This document shows positions 10,790 through 22,344 of a stretch of 64,000 nucleotides of DNA, one piece after another. The stretch covers positions 124,001-188,000 of the forward strand of contig NW_003314373.1 of NCBI RefSeq assembly GCF_000143415.4. The letters run 5' to 3'. The number at the start of each line of letters is the position of its first letter. The first letter of the stretch is position 1. The DNA is from Selaginella moellendorffii (Eukaryota > Streptophyta > Lycopodiopsida > Selaginellales > Selaginellaceae). A program made the translations under genes and the position numbers. Under the pieces are notes generated by a model. It was given only the letters and a program-made list of their open reading frames with translations, ran no database searches and was not told where the DNA came from.

Positions 10790-11895
10790 TGGCAAATGCA
10801 AGGTGTAAAAGAACCAAGGTGGAGATGGAACTTCCTCCAGAGCTAGAGCTTTCGGTTGAACAAGAGGTTAGGGATGAAGAATCCTTGCATGAGGAGGACT
10901 CTAGTGAGGAAACTTCTAAACAGGAGTTCAGTGGTGAAGTTTGGTCATCCAAGGCTTGGTTGGACATTTTAGAAGGACAATTGGCACAAACCAATGCTCT
11001 GCTGAAGACTCTCATACGCAATCTAAAGCATGATGAGAAGCAAAAGAAAAAACAAAAAATTGCAGATGTTGGCAGCATAAAAGGCGTGGGCCCTTTGGCA
11101 TGGACTGAGGCAAAACTGAACAATGTTGAATAAACCATAGTGGAATCAGTCCCTCAAGCAGTTCCTAAGTACAAACCAAAGCCCCTACCAGACTTCAAGG
11201 GAGTGAATGACTATAAAGTGGTGGATGATTGATTTTATGATATGGAGGATTACATCTGAGCATTACAGTTACCGAGCTCGGAGAAGGTCCCATGTGCAAA
11301 ACCATACTTGGTAGATAATGCTAAATCTTGGTGGAGAATAACAGAGGTCAATGAAAGACTGGTGGCCACTTGGGAAATGATGAAAGCGAGGTATATGTAA
11401 CTTACGTTCCTCTGAATGCTACTCTGCACCTAAGAGATGAATTGAGTAGGCTGAAACAGACCGAAACCATTCAAGAATATGTGAATGCGTTTATAACAAA
11501 GAGGATACTTGTCACAAACATAGGTGATATAGATGCGTTCCATGCCTTCATATCAAACTTGCAAACATGGGCTCGCAGCAAGGTGATGCGTTGGAACCCA
11601 ACCAACTACAAGGAAACATTGCATGCGGTGAAAGGGGAACACAATGGGGTTGGGGTTCACATTTAGCAAAGGGGCCAAATCAAGAAGGATATATGACAAA
11701 GGGAAATTCAAGAAAAGTTTCTCTAAAAATGAGTCTTTGGGGTTCCGAAAGGGCAGATTTGGGGGCTAGTGAGCAAATACATAAGGGAGTCAAACAAAAA
11801 AAGAAAAACTCACGGATAAGAAGGTTAAATCTGCTAACTTCAACTGTAGTGAAGTAAGATACTTTTCGAGGGAATGTCCCTACCCGAAGAAGGTT
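10790..11895 (+). pseudogene. retrotransposon gag remnant
   Basis: A glutamate-rich N-terminal frame (10762-11133) is followed by typical plant Ty3/gypsy gag text: AKSWWR near 11325, then TWEMMKAR, then after a shift LRDELSRLKQTETIQEYVNAF (about 11430-11500). A degraded CCHC zinc knuckle (NFNCSEVRYFSRECPYPKK) lies near 11838-11893. Gag would form the particle and bind RNA. At least one frameshift and several stops show it is dead. Confidence 0.65.
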
Positions 11896-13680
11896 AGAGC
11901 CAATATGGCTATTAAGTCGGGGGAAATCTAAACCAAGGTACGTGATTCAGTCCCTAGCTCAAAATTACTCATTACATGAGTAACTTTGGTAGAGAGTTGT
12001 TCGTGACATCTACTAGCCCTTCAAGGGAAGCTTGGAGGTAGCTTTGTTAAGATCCTTATTGACACAAGCGCTTCAGATAATTTTGTGGCTGTGGAGATAG
12101 TTCGGCAAACTGGACTAACGGTTTAGCGGCTAGGTAAACCAAGGACTATAAAGTTTGTTTAAGGTAGCTAAAACACTGATGAGGTATTTCGACAAGCAAA
12201 AGTCGAAGTAAGGACATGGAAAATAGATATAGATTTCACCATGTTGGACATGGTAGGATTTAACATAATCTTCGAGATGGATTAGTTCAATCAATTTGTG
12301 GTAGCCCTACATAGACAAGGTAGAAACCTTGTAGTATTGGCGAATGCCTGAGGAAAACAATCCATGGTAGAGGCCCAGGATCTAAAGGTAGGGCAATGTA
12401 AGGCCAAAGACTCTTGCTTGAACCTAGTGTCTATGAGAGGACAACTCACTAAAAGAACCAAGGCAGCATTTTTGTGCTTACTCTCGGTGAGGAGTGACAA
12501 AAAAACGGGAACAAAAGAAATGCCTTTAGTGATTTAGTGAGTGTTAGACCAATTCCAAGATACCATACTAGAGGAACTACTAGCAGGGTTACCCCCCGAA
12601 GAACTGATAGAACACAAAATCAAGCTGATTGAGGGTGCTAAGGCGGTGGTTCGTTCCCCCTATCGGCTGAATAAAAAGGAACTCGAGGAGTTGAAATGCT
12701 GATTTGAGGAGTTGGTGGAAAAAGGGTATGTTAAGTTGAGCAAGTCACTATATGGTGCACTGGTGTTATTTGTGAAAAAAAAAGATGGATCTATACGCAT
12801 ATGCATAGACTACCAGTTGTTTAACAAGTATACAAAAAAGAATAAGTACCCTTTACCAAGGATTGAAGACCTGTTCAATAGGTTGGGAAAGGTAAAATAC
12901 TTCTCGAGGATTGATCTAAGGTCAAGATACTACCAAATCAGGGTAGCAAAGAAAAATATCGAAAAGACAACCTATCAGATAAAGTATGGAAGCTTTGAGT
13001 TTCTAGTGATGCCCTTTGGGCTGTGCAATGCACCAGCAACATTTTCGGTGTTGATGAACCACATTTTTGTACCCTACCTAAATCATTTTGTGGTCGTCTA
13101 TATTAATGACATCTTGATCTATAATGAGATGCTAAAGGAGCATGCCGAACACTTGACGAAGATGTTTAAGAAACTAAGGAAACACTAGTTGTATGCTAAA
13201 GAGAGCAAATATGACATTGCTCAACAAGAGGTAAAGTTTCTTGGGCATGTGGTGGGCAAGGACGGGCTCAAGATGAACCCTGAGAAGGTCCAAGCGATCC
13301 AGGAATGGAAACGACTATCGAATATACATGAGTTAAGGGCATTCTTGGAGCTATGCAACTATTACTGAAAGTTTATCAAACACTATTCAAGAGTAGTCTT
13401 GCCTTTAACAAACTAAGCAGAAAAAAGGAAGATGATATGGACAATAAAATGTGAGGCGACATTTGTCCACCTCAAAGGAAAGTTGAGGAAGGCTCCCATT
13501 TTGGTATTACAAGACTTTGATAAGGACTTTGAAGTAGAAATAGATGCTTCAGACTTTGCATTGGGTGCAATGTTAAAGGAATACAACCATTCAGTAGTGT
13601 TCTTCTCGAAAAAGTTGGATAAAGCCCAACAAAAGTGACTTACCCATGAGAAGGAATTGTTTGCGGTGGTCAAGGCACTT

Positions 13681-14035
13681 GTAGCGCATGTGATCACTGC
13701 GGTACGGGTGGATGACTAGTTGCCTCACATGGAATAGCTAATCTACACAATGGAAGGATTGGTAGATTGAGTGCGGAAATGGAGGTGCTGGTTCCCCTTG
13801 GCTCAGTAGGGGTTGCTAGTCAATAGTCAATGAGGACATTGACATCTCTGAAGGGGGGGTGAGTGTAGCGCATGTGATCATGGGATGAGATTTGGATATA
13901 CTGTCACCGTGGATCCTTGGAACCTTGGGGGATAAATGGGGATAAAATAGCCACTAAGGGCTCTCTCATCAAGCAATTGCCCCTTTTCCAGTTGGCTTAA
14001 GGGGAGAGAGATAAGGTGCGCTACAGCACTTAAGG
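13681..14035. mobile_element. solo-LTR-like insertion inside RNase H, 5-bp target duplication
   Basis: The 355-bp insert begins TGTAGCGC and ends GCGCTACA (TG...CA with 8-bp inverted ends). It is flanked on both sides by GCACT (13676-13680 and 14036-14040). Retrotransposon RNase H text reads up to the left flank and continues right after it. An internal copy of the left-end phrase TGTAGCGCATGTGATCA occurs at about 13866. A related sequence in opposite orientation begins at 28117. Confidence 0.8.
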
Positions 14036-15024
14036 AGTGGCAACACTACCTTGGGAGACACTTCAAAGATTACACGGATAATGTGGCAACAAAACACTTC
14101 TTGTCACAACCCGGCCTAAAAGGGAAACAAGGTTGGTGGGCCAATGCTTTGGTCGAGTTTGATTGCGAAATTTTGTATAAACCTGGGAAAAGTGGCAAAT
14201 GCTCTAAATCGAAAAGTGAGCTTGAAGTTGGTAATATCCAACGCGATAGCAACCTTTTGGGATGATATGCAGACGGTGTATAAGAATGATGGTCTAGCAC
14301 AAGAAGTGTTGATGAGGAACCAAGAGGCGCGGGAAGCTCACTAGAGAGGTGAGTTGCCAACGGAAAAAAAAATAGGCTATGTAAAACGCAATGGACTCAT
14401 CTATTATAAATAAATGAGGATGTATGTTCCAAAAGGGGAACTAAGGAAAGTAGCCTTAAAAGAGTGTCATGACGGACTTTTTGCAAGACACAGCAGAGTG
14501 CCAAGACAATAGGCTTATTTCAAGAGGAAGTATCACTAGCCAAATATGGCTAAGGACATCCAAGACTGTGTAAAAACATGTCCAACATGTCAACAGGTCA
14601 AAGCCGTGACTGACACTAGTGGGGGCTTGTTACAAAGCATCCCAATTCCAAATCATCTGTGGAAATGTCTTACAATGGAATTCATCATGGGACTCCCCTC
14701 AAGTGAGGGGTTTGATGCAATATTTGTGGTGATGGACCGATTTTCAAATATGGCACATTTTATATCCACCACAACAAAAGTGGATGCGAAAGGTGTGGCG
14801 AAGCTGCTCTTCGAACAAGTGGTTCGAGTGCAGGGAAGGCTAGAGGAGATCATCTCAAATCGAAATAAGATCTTCACCAATAGATTCTGGAGAACTCTCC
14901 TGGAATAGTATCACACCAAGTTGAAATTCAATATAGCCTATCACCCACAGACAGGTATTGGGTATTAAGTCAAGTTTGTGTAAGCAACCAAAAAAGAAGA
15001 ACTCGAGAAACGATCCATAGGGGT

Positions 15025-15470
15025 TCTATAAAGAACTAACTCCCCGAAGTGTCGAATGCTAAAGGATCCCTGAAAGCACGACTAAAATGATAAAGAATTC
15101 ATCGGATGAAACTGAATCCAAGACCAAGTCCGAGACCGACTCTAAAACCGAGTTCAAGACCAAGTCTGAGATCGAGTCTGAGACCAACTCCGAAACCGAG
15201 TTCGAGACTGAGTCCGAGACCGAGTCCGAGATCCAATATCGGGTCTGAGACCGAGTCCAAGATCAAGATTGAGTCCAAGACAGAGTCCGAAGTCAAGTCC
15301 GAAGTTGAGTCCGAGATCAAATCCGAGACCAAGTCCGAATACTAATACAGGTTGTGGGGTGAAAGCCCAAAACGTGTCTCTCAAGGGGGGGGGCTCCAAA
15401 AGTAGGGATAGTAGGGATAGTGAGGTCTAGGAACTCTCTAGTGGTACTTCCAAACTAAATTGAGGTTAAG
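15025..15470 (+). repeat. LTR-like repeat copy 2 with hexamer minisatellite (nested)
   Basis: Same block order as copies 1 and 3: AACTAACTCCCCGAAGTG, AAGGATCCCTGAAAGCACGA, about 38 GAGNNN hexamers (15120-15345), AATACTAATACAGGTTGTGG, then GATAGTGAGGTC. It lies within the insertion of about 1.3 kb that splits integrase, so it arrived after the host element. The rest of the insertion (15470-16290) shows no recognisable coding domain. Confidence 0.65.
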
Positions 15471-17529
15471 ACTAGGGCCGAGGGGCCTTGGGTGGGAGTG
15501 AGTATGGACTCGAGTGGTGCCGGAGGGGCCACCCAAGGAAGTGCTCAAAAGCAGCTTCCACTTCCGGAAGGAAAATTGACTACAGTGCTCCTGACTTATG
15601 TAGAGTGGTGCCCCACTTGAATACTGAGTGGCTCATTGGTCCTCACCCTTCCTAGGGGCTTGGGCTTTCCCTTTGGGATGGAAGTGGGGGGGGGGTAGAG
15701 GTACCCATACCGGGCCATTAGGCCACGGTGTTTTGCCCTAGTGCCCCAAACCAAGGGTTATAACCAAGGCTTAGGATTTTGAAGGTCCTATGAGCAAGCC
15801 TTGTTATACCAAGGGATGTTAGGAACCTGAAGGTTTGGTGTGCTTGGCTGCTTTTGCCTGCGGGGAGTGTAGCTGAACCTTAAGTTTAATCTAACCCGGG
15901 GAGAGGGATTATGAGAGATTTGGGAACCCATGGATGGATGGCTAATGCTCCGTTATTTGTGTAGTGAGTAACTGAAACTAAGTAAGACCAAGTAGGAGCT
16001 GGTACAATAGGTAGGAACCTTGGCGAGGGAACTTAGCCAAAGTCAAGGTAGTGTTGGTCGGATAGATGAGGTAGGTTGGCAAATTGGAAAGGAAAAATTT
16101 GTGGGTTACAGGTTTAAATATAAAGGGAAAAGGCCCATGAATAAAAGTGCATGCCTTTTTTCAATCGGTTAAGGGTCTTGGGATATTTGGGGTTAAGCGT
16201 CCTTGGGTTTGAATAGTATTGGGTTGGGTGACCTCTCGGGAAGTCCAAACTTACGAGTTTACAATTTGATGGCACTAACACTTTTTGATAAATGGATAAA
16301 TTGAAAGGGTGAATAGGTAGTTGAAGGATTATTTCCAATGCTATGTATCCGAAGACCAAACTAATTGGGTAAATCATTTGAGACTTGCGGAAATGTGTTA
16401 TAACAACTCACCACACTCGAGTATTGAAGTGGGTTCATGGGAAGTCATCAATGGGTGTCTATAGAACTCGACGTGGCCAAGTGTCATAAAGAGTTACCCA
16501 CAATAGAGGCATTCATGGTAGAAAGACTCAACATTTGGAATTTAGTGAGGGATTCTTTGGAACGGGCTCAACAAAGGCAAACCAAGTATGCAAACTAGAA
16601 GCACTAGGATGTAAAGTTCTAACCTGGGGAGAAGGTGTGGCTGAACACCAAAAACCTAAGGCTACCAAGAGGGATTAGCCGAAATCTAACCCAAAGGTAA
16701 AAATGCATATATTCCTGGAAATGAACTGATCTTAAGTTTCTTAAGTAGATTCGCAAGGTTTTACAAGATTGAAGCACAAATTGGTAAGGTGGCTTACCAC
16801 CTCTAACTTCCTCAAGAGATGGGGAAGATGCACCTTGTATTCCATTTGAACTTACTCAAGCCATACTTTGAAAATCCGTTTTGCAAGGACCAAATAAAAC
16901 TTTTACCTGAGGTTATCCAAGAGAAAGAGGAATATAAAGTCGAAGCCATCCTCAATGCATGCAAGAGCAAATGACAAAGATACAAGGTGAGGAAGTTCCA
17001 TGTGAAGTGGAAAGAATTTCTACACTGTGAAGCAACATAAGAATCGAAAGAGAATCTAGTGAATGCACAAGATTTAGTAGAGGAATTTTTGCAAAATAGA
17101 ACTCTATATACTTATGCAAAATTCAATTATAGAATCTATTTGAGAAATTGAGCAATATCATATATTGGGACTCGAAGGCGTGCCAAATGTAAGCTAATTA
17201 ACATGGGTTAACTAAGTCAACTAGGATTAGGAAACTACACCCAACTCCCCGCAGGGATATTAAATCCATAGACATATTTTACAGAGGTTGGGTTTGAGTC
17301 CCAACCCTCTAGTAAAGCAAGGTTGGGTTCAAGTCCCAACCCCATACTAGTGCATGGTGAGGGGAGGGGTATAGGGATATCTATATTCCGTTATTATAGG
17401 CTTTTGGCCAAGGAGGCTAACTTAGGCACATTGCTAACTGGGGGGATGCCCCTAGAGATATGGTCAACAAGTCATAGGATTAAAAAGAGGCGTTCGATAT
17501 GAGCATCGAACTTCTTCTATGGGCGATGG

Positions 17530-18020
17530 AGTTGTAAGGAACCAACTCCTCGAGGTGTCGAAGGCTAAAAGATCCCTGAAAGCACGACCAAAATGATAAA
17601 GAGTTCATTGGATGGGACCGAGTCCAAGATTGACTCTAAAACCGAGTTCAAAACCGAGTCCAAGATCGAGTCCGAGACCCAAGATTGGGTCCAAGACCGA
17701 GTTCGAGATCGAGTCCGAGACTGAGTCCGAGACCCAAGATCAGGTTCGAGACCGAGTCCGAGACTGAGCCCGAGACTGAGTTCGAGGTCGGGTCCGAGAT
17801 TGAGTCTGAGATTGAGTCCGAGACTGAATCTGAGATCGAGTTCAAAGCCAAGTCCGAGGTCAAGTCCAAGATCAAGTCCGAGACCGAATCCAAATACTAA
17901 TACAGGTTGTGGGGTGCCCAAAAGCATGTGTCTCCCGGGGGGGGGGGGGGGGGGTGCTGCAAGTGCTGCAAGGTTCCAAAAGTATAATAGAGATAGTGAG
18001 GTTCAAGAACCAGTCTTAAA
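17530..18020 (+). repeat. LTR-like repeat copy 3 with hexamer minisatellite
   Basis: Begins TGTAAGGAACCAACTCCTCG and carries about 45 GAGNNN hexamers (17620-17900). It then contains an 18-base G run (17937-17954) where copies 1 and 2 have shorter G tracts, and ends near the GATAGTGAGGTTCAAGAACC phrase. Its position after the chromodomain fits a 3' LTR. Confidence 0.65.
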
Positions 18021-18234
18021 GGACCTCCACCTTGTCCTTCTCTCGTTTGTCCAAACTATGTCTTTTGGCCTCATTACCATCTCCACTCTTCAAGCCATGA
18101 CGAAACAAACAAACCTATACCAAGTACTGAAGGAGTGATTCCCCAAGTAATAATCCCAAACATTTGTGCATATCTTCTTCGTAAAATTTACTTTAGTAAA
18201 GTTTTACAGTTCTAATTTGTAGTTAATATTTTTT

Positions 18235-18582
18235 GGTTTGCTTAAGCAAACCTATAGGGGGACTGGGATGGTAGTGAATATACCTAGAATATGCTTGGAT
18301 ATTTTGGGATATTCTACCATCTAACGGTTGGTATTCATTTAGATTAATCTAGTATTTATAATTTATAAACATGTTTATAATTTATAAACTTTCCTAAACC
18401 CTTTCTAGTATATTCTTTTTTATTCTATTATCTAATGGTTGATATGCAATAAGATTAATCTTGTGTTTATAAATTACTAACATGGCTTATGATTATAAAC
18501 TTTATTTGATCAATTAGATTAATAAGTAATAATAAAACTACCATTAAGCAAACCAAGCGTTGCTACATGCAACGCGTAGCAA
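18235..18582. mobile_element. small TIR-like element with palindromic left end
   Basis: The left end is a perfect 18-bp palindrome, GGTTTGCTTAAGCAAACC (18235-18252), and the right end repeats TTAAGCAAACC (18544-18554). Just outside the right end are two overlapping alternative 7-bp stems (GCGTTGC/GCAACGC and TTGCTAC/GTAGCAA, 18557-18582). The interior is AT-rich with several TTTATAATTTATAAAC phrases and no coding sequence. A diverged relative lies near 42600-42968. No clear target duplication was seen. Confidence 0.45.
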
Positions 18583-18599
18583 TTTTTTTAAAACACTCA

Positions 18600-19230
18600 T
18601 TGCCTTTGGTAAGTCTATAACTTGTGGAACTCATTGAGTGCCTCTCTTGCATGAGAGCTTGAAAGAAGGAAGCACTCCTGAAGTGGAGTAGATTCCTCAA
18701 GTATCTTGATAGCAAGAGGCAGCTTGCAAGATTTGAACATTTCTTTGAAACAGCTTGGAGGGAAGCCATAAGCTTAGTTGATGTGGCAGTCTTCCATAGT
18801 GATCTTGTATTCAAAACCATAAACAGTGTGAAGGATGCTATGCACACAAAGTAGTTTGAAGTAATTCATGTTATTGTTGCAATCCTTGTAGTCCTCAAAG
18901 TTCCTGGAGATGTTCAGCCTCTTGCAAACACAGCAAGAATAGTTCATTCCCATGGATTGGAAGGGATGAAATAGCCAATTATTGACAACATGAAGATAAC
19001 AACCACACAAAAATGTATGCATGTCACCGAGTATTTCGACCTAGTGTAAGGGTCAGCAAACTTTGCAAACCATAAACATGTGTACATTGTATTCCTCTCC
19101 AAATGTGTCACCAATATAAATGATATTGGTGCTGAACTGTGTCTAGTCAACAGATGTAACAGTAGCAGCAACAGCGGCGAAGGTGTACTTGTCTGCTTGG
19201 CTTGCAAGTCTTGACAGCAACTGAACACCC
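18600..19230 (-). pseudogene. unrecognised degraded coding-like stretch
   Basis: I do not recognise it. Reading the minus strand, protein-like text appears in successive frames: a segment with FSTNIIYIGDTFGEEYNV near 19125, a cysteine-bearing part with MNYSCCVCKRL near 18930, then KLPLAIKILEES near 18700. Stops and frame changes separate the parts, so this is either a decayed gene or an intron-rich one that I cannot resolve. Confidence 0.25.
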
Positions 19231-19239
19231 AGTGACACC

Positions 19240-20355
19240 CACAATATCAAGTTGAGGTGGCCATTCAAGCACTAACAACTGGCTGTCGATCTCAATGCAC
19301 AACCGGTGAGCACAGTGGAACTTTGGATTTTTGGGCTTCAGCTTGAAGTTTTGAATGTAGAGCCACGTTCCTGGGCAGAAGAAGTTGGTGCAGATTTTGC
19401 ATGAACCTGAAAAACAGTGTCACAGTAAAAACATAATAAACCGCTAACTAAAGTGAACTGACCAAAAGGCTTGCTCCGCTCCACATAAGGCCATAAGGCC
19501 ACCTCCAACCAGTCAGGCTTCATGCCTGTGTTTACCCTTTTTGAATTTGAGATGTTCCCACGGCTGGGAGATCAAGGAGAGGAGGAGATGAATATGCCAC
19601 AGGGGAACAGTTCCAGACGTGGAGCCCCTTGGAATATCTGGCCTAGACATCTTCGGTGTTTTAACTAATACGTTTTCCCGCCTGTGCGTTGACCAAACAT
19701 TTGATTTCTTTGTCATGAGACAATGTGAGGACTTTGTGGATCAAGCCTTGGAAGTAAGTGGTCTTTTAGTTTTCTAGCCCAGGTTTCCGAGGGGTCGGAT
19801 ACTTCTCGATCTTTGGACTCTCGGGAGGAGATGGTAGATTTTTCCCGTGAGGGAATCCAGTCTCCTGCTGGAGTTTTGCGGGGTGGCCAAGCTGGAGAAG
19901 GAGATCATCGCACAGACAAACACGGAGATGTTGCGCAGTCCACTTTGTCTGCCTACAAAGTTATAAATGAATTTTGGAGTGAGGAAAGAAATATTAAAGA
20001 GGTACACTTGAATTCCACCATATTGATGTTTGTCAACACAAAGACCAACAAACTCACTCCATCAATCTTTAATACTTGCAGCTCAAATAGTAGCATGGGC
20101 TACTAGGGATCTCCATACGGTAGTTTCCTCTTCAGACTCAATGGCCTCTCAAAATAAAGATTACCAACATTGTCCAAAACAATCCCTGTGGATATGCAAA
20201 GTTCACAACATAGTATTTTTCCACACCTGAAACTTTTTTTTGGAGAAGTTATATGTCAATACAATAATATTGTCAACTATACATAGATGACTTTGACTAT
20301 TTGCTGCGACTTTTGATTATTATCAAGTACTTGGGTGGCTAAGTACAAACACATT
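19240..20355. other. intergenic, no supported gene
   Basis: Several short open frames exist on both strands but none has a recognisable motif, and none links to another by good splice sites. Confidence 0.4.
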
Positions 20356-20361
20356 GGGTCC

Positions 20362-22339
20362 TCATCCTTGGGAGGCAAAGATGGACAGCACCACCAGCAG
20401 CCCTCCACAGACATATTTCCAAATGTTTGGCCACTGCTTCTCTAAATAGCTTCCAAAGTCTTTGGAGAACTCTGTGTCGGAGAGGCTGCAAAATCTGTGT
20501 CAAGGCTGGATATCTCCTCAGAAGCTGTGTCACCTACCTTGGGCTTGGACGACGGATCATAGCTTAGCTCGGTTAGAAGGCCAGAATTAGATTTTGCCAC
20601 ACCTTTCTCGTCTTTCGTCTTGCAAGTAGCCACAAAGCCCATACGCTCTGCTAGGCGCTGGCCTGTGATCTTCGACCACAAAGTCGAGAAAGGAAGTGAT
20701 GTTCGAGTACTTGCTACGTAGAGCCTCGTCCTTGACAAAGACCTGGAGCTTGGTCTCGTACCAGAAGGTTCGGTGGATCGCGAGAACAAGCCCATGAGCA
20801 CTCCCAGGATAACGATGTAGCTGCCACACGTCCCTGCCAGACTTCAAACAGCATGGCACCAGCACCGTGGGGCACTGGGGACTAGGCAGTGGATAGACAA
20901 AAGCTCCTCCAGTGTCCTCCGATCGGCTGCTTAGACGAGAGTCAGAGGAAGTATGGCACTACTGATTAGATCTTACGTCATATAGCAAGGATAGAGCTTC
21001 CTTCCTCTGCATGCTCTCGACAAAAGACGGGACACGCTCCAAGTATCCCAAGGGTGACTGAAGAACCTGTGAGGCAACCAAACGAGAATGAGACAATGAA
21101 ACAGCAACCATAACGCTTACCACTTCTTCTGCAGCTTCAATAGCCCGAGATGGATCTTCCACTTCCTCCGCTTCGATATCTGGATCTTCCCCTTCTTCCG
21201 CTTCGTTGGGATCTTCCACTTCTGCTTCGAAAATAGTCCCATCCCTTGCGAGACAGTCATCTGCAATGAGAGGCAGGAGTTAGATGTCTAAGGAAAAACA
21301 AGGGAAAACTGTGCACGCACAGCTAATGTTTCGGAACGCTGCGAATGGAAACGTAGGGCTCCTCTCCAGCCACAGCCTGGCGTGCGTAACACAGAAGTAG
21401 ACCGCGAGGCGGTGGGAGAGAAAGACGGAGTGAGGTGGCCGACGCGTCACCAGGTGGAGCAGGAGCTTGCTTTCCTGCACAGCGGACAGAAGCTCCTTGA
21501 ATTCGATGTTTGTGACGTGACGCCACCGCCATGCAGGCTCTCGCTCCCCGTCCGCTTCCAAGTCCTCGGTCCGGTCTATCTCACCGACCCCGGTATAGCC
21601 AAGGACGGCGCCGAGGCTGCTCCGGTAAACGTTTTCCCAATCCGCCACCTCAACTGGAACGTAGCCTTCTTTGTAGAGTTTGGTCACCTCGCATTCCACA
21701 GCCTCTAGACGATCGGCCTCGTCACCTCTGGCTCTGGCCTCCTTGATCCTGCTCCGGAGAGTGGCCAGCGAGGTGGCACAGCTCGGCCCATCCGCGTCAC
21801 GTCTCGGTGGCGAGAGGAAGTACGTGCGTCGAACAACTTTGGCTACGATGGTGCGAAGCTTGCCATGCTGCGGGTGCTCCCTGAAGGAAAAAACCAAGAG
21901 AAATTTAATAGAAGCCCCGTACATCTCACCTTTGCCAATCTTCTTCGACTGCATCCAGGGCGAGCATGGTGCCATCGTTGCTCAGTGCTCCCGCGGGGAG
22001 GGGCTGGAGGAGTGACGAGAAAAAGTTGACAAGAGCGGAGAGGGCTTCCTCCGTGACGCCTGCGGAGGATGCGCAGGCACGGAGCTCGGCAGCGTTGCCC
22101 TTGAGCAGCGACGACAGATAAAGCAGCGCCACCAACCTGAAGAGATGGGGATCAGACGCCTCGGGAAGCCAGTCGTCACAACCCCAGATATACACCTGGA
22201 GCTCGTGGAAGCACTCGGCATCGCGCAGGTCTTGCTGTGCGCACTCCACCAGTTCCTTGTCGAGATCCTTGAGGAACTGATAGACATCCCACTCAGCCCT
22301 GGATCCGGGATATAAGGCAGCGCGGACAACACCCTCCAT
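20362..22339 (-). CDS. unknown protein with predicted C-terminal tail anchor (6 exons, 531 aa)
   Basis: I do not recognise the family. Six exons join in phase on the minus strand: 22339-21930, 21880-21321, 21260-21121, 21066-20977, 20874-20603 and 20485-20362, with introns of 49-117 nt. The start is the first ATG of the open frame, MEGVVRAALY. The N-terminal half is leucine- and alanine-rich and looks helical (for example LLYLSSLLKGNAAELRA). Exon 3 is strongly acidic (repeated EDPNEAEEGEDPDIEAEE-type text). Exon 5 is a more globular part (VLAIHRTFWYETKLQVFVKD). The last exon ends with YVCGGLLVVLSIFASQG and stop, which fits a single tail-anchoring membrane segment. The exon 4/5 acceptor was chosen because only it keeps the frame open; other joins meet stops. 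Confidence 0.55.
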
Positions 22340-22344
22340 CCTAG

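Larger units (their letters stand above)
12020..17095 (+). pseudogene. retrotransposon pol remnant (PR-RT-RH-IN-chromodomain)
   Basis: Protease text with the DTSAS variant of the D-T/S-G site lies near 12055. Reverse transcriptase spans about 12600-13330; its usual YxDD box reads YIND here, so a catalytic Asp is lost. RNase H runs 13430-13680 and resumes after the 355-bp insertion. Integrase shows a zinc-binding HHCC-like segment (14465-14600) and core (14640-14965), with first and second catalytic positions changed (EFIMGLP, SNRNKIF). The frame picks up again near 16300 after the second insertion (YFQCYVSEDQTNW). A chromodomain-like tail (YKVRKFHVKWKEFL) lies near 16980-17025. Many stops (TAG, TGA, TAA) interrupt all parts. 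Confidence 0.75.
10270..18020 (+). mobile_element. Ty3/gypsy LTR retrotransposon, chromovirus type, degenerate
   Basis: Gag, protease, reverse transcriptase, RNase H, integrase and a chromodomain-like tail appear in Ty3/gypsy order on the plus strand. Related LTR-like repeats lie outside them at about 10270-10740 and 17530-18020. All coding parts carry many in-frame stops and shifts. The element is interrupted by a 355-bp LTR-like insertion (13681-14035) and by an insertion of about 1.3 kb (near 14960-16290). Exact termini are uncertain: the right copy begins TGTAAGGAACCAACTCC, but I cannot fix the ends or a target-site duplication. Confidence 0.75.
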
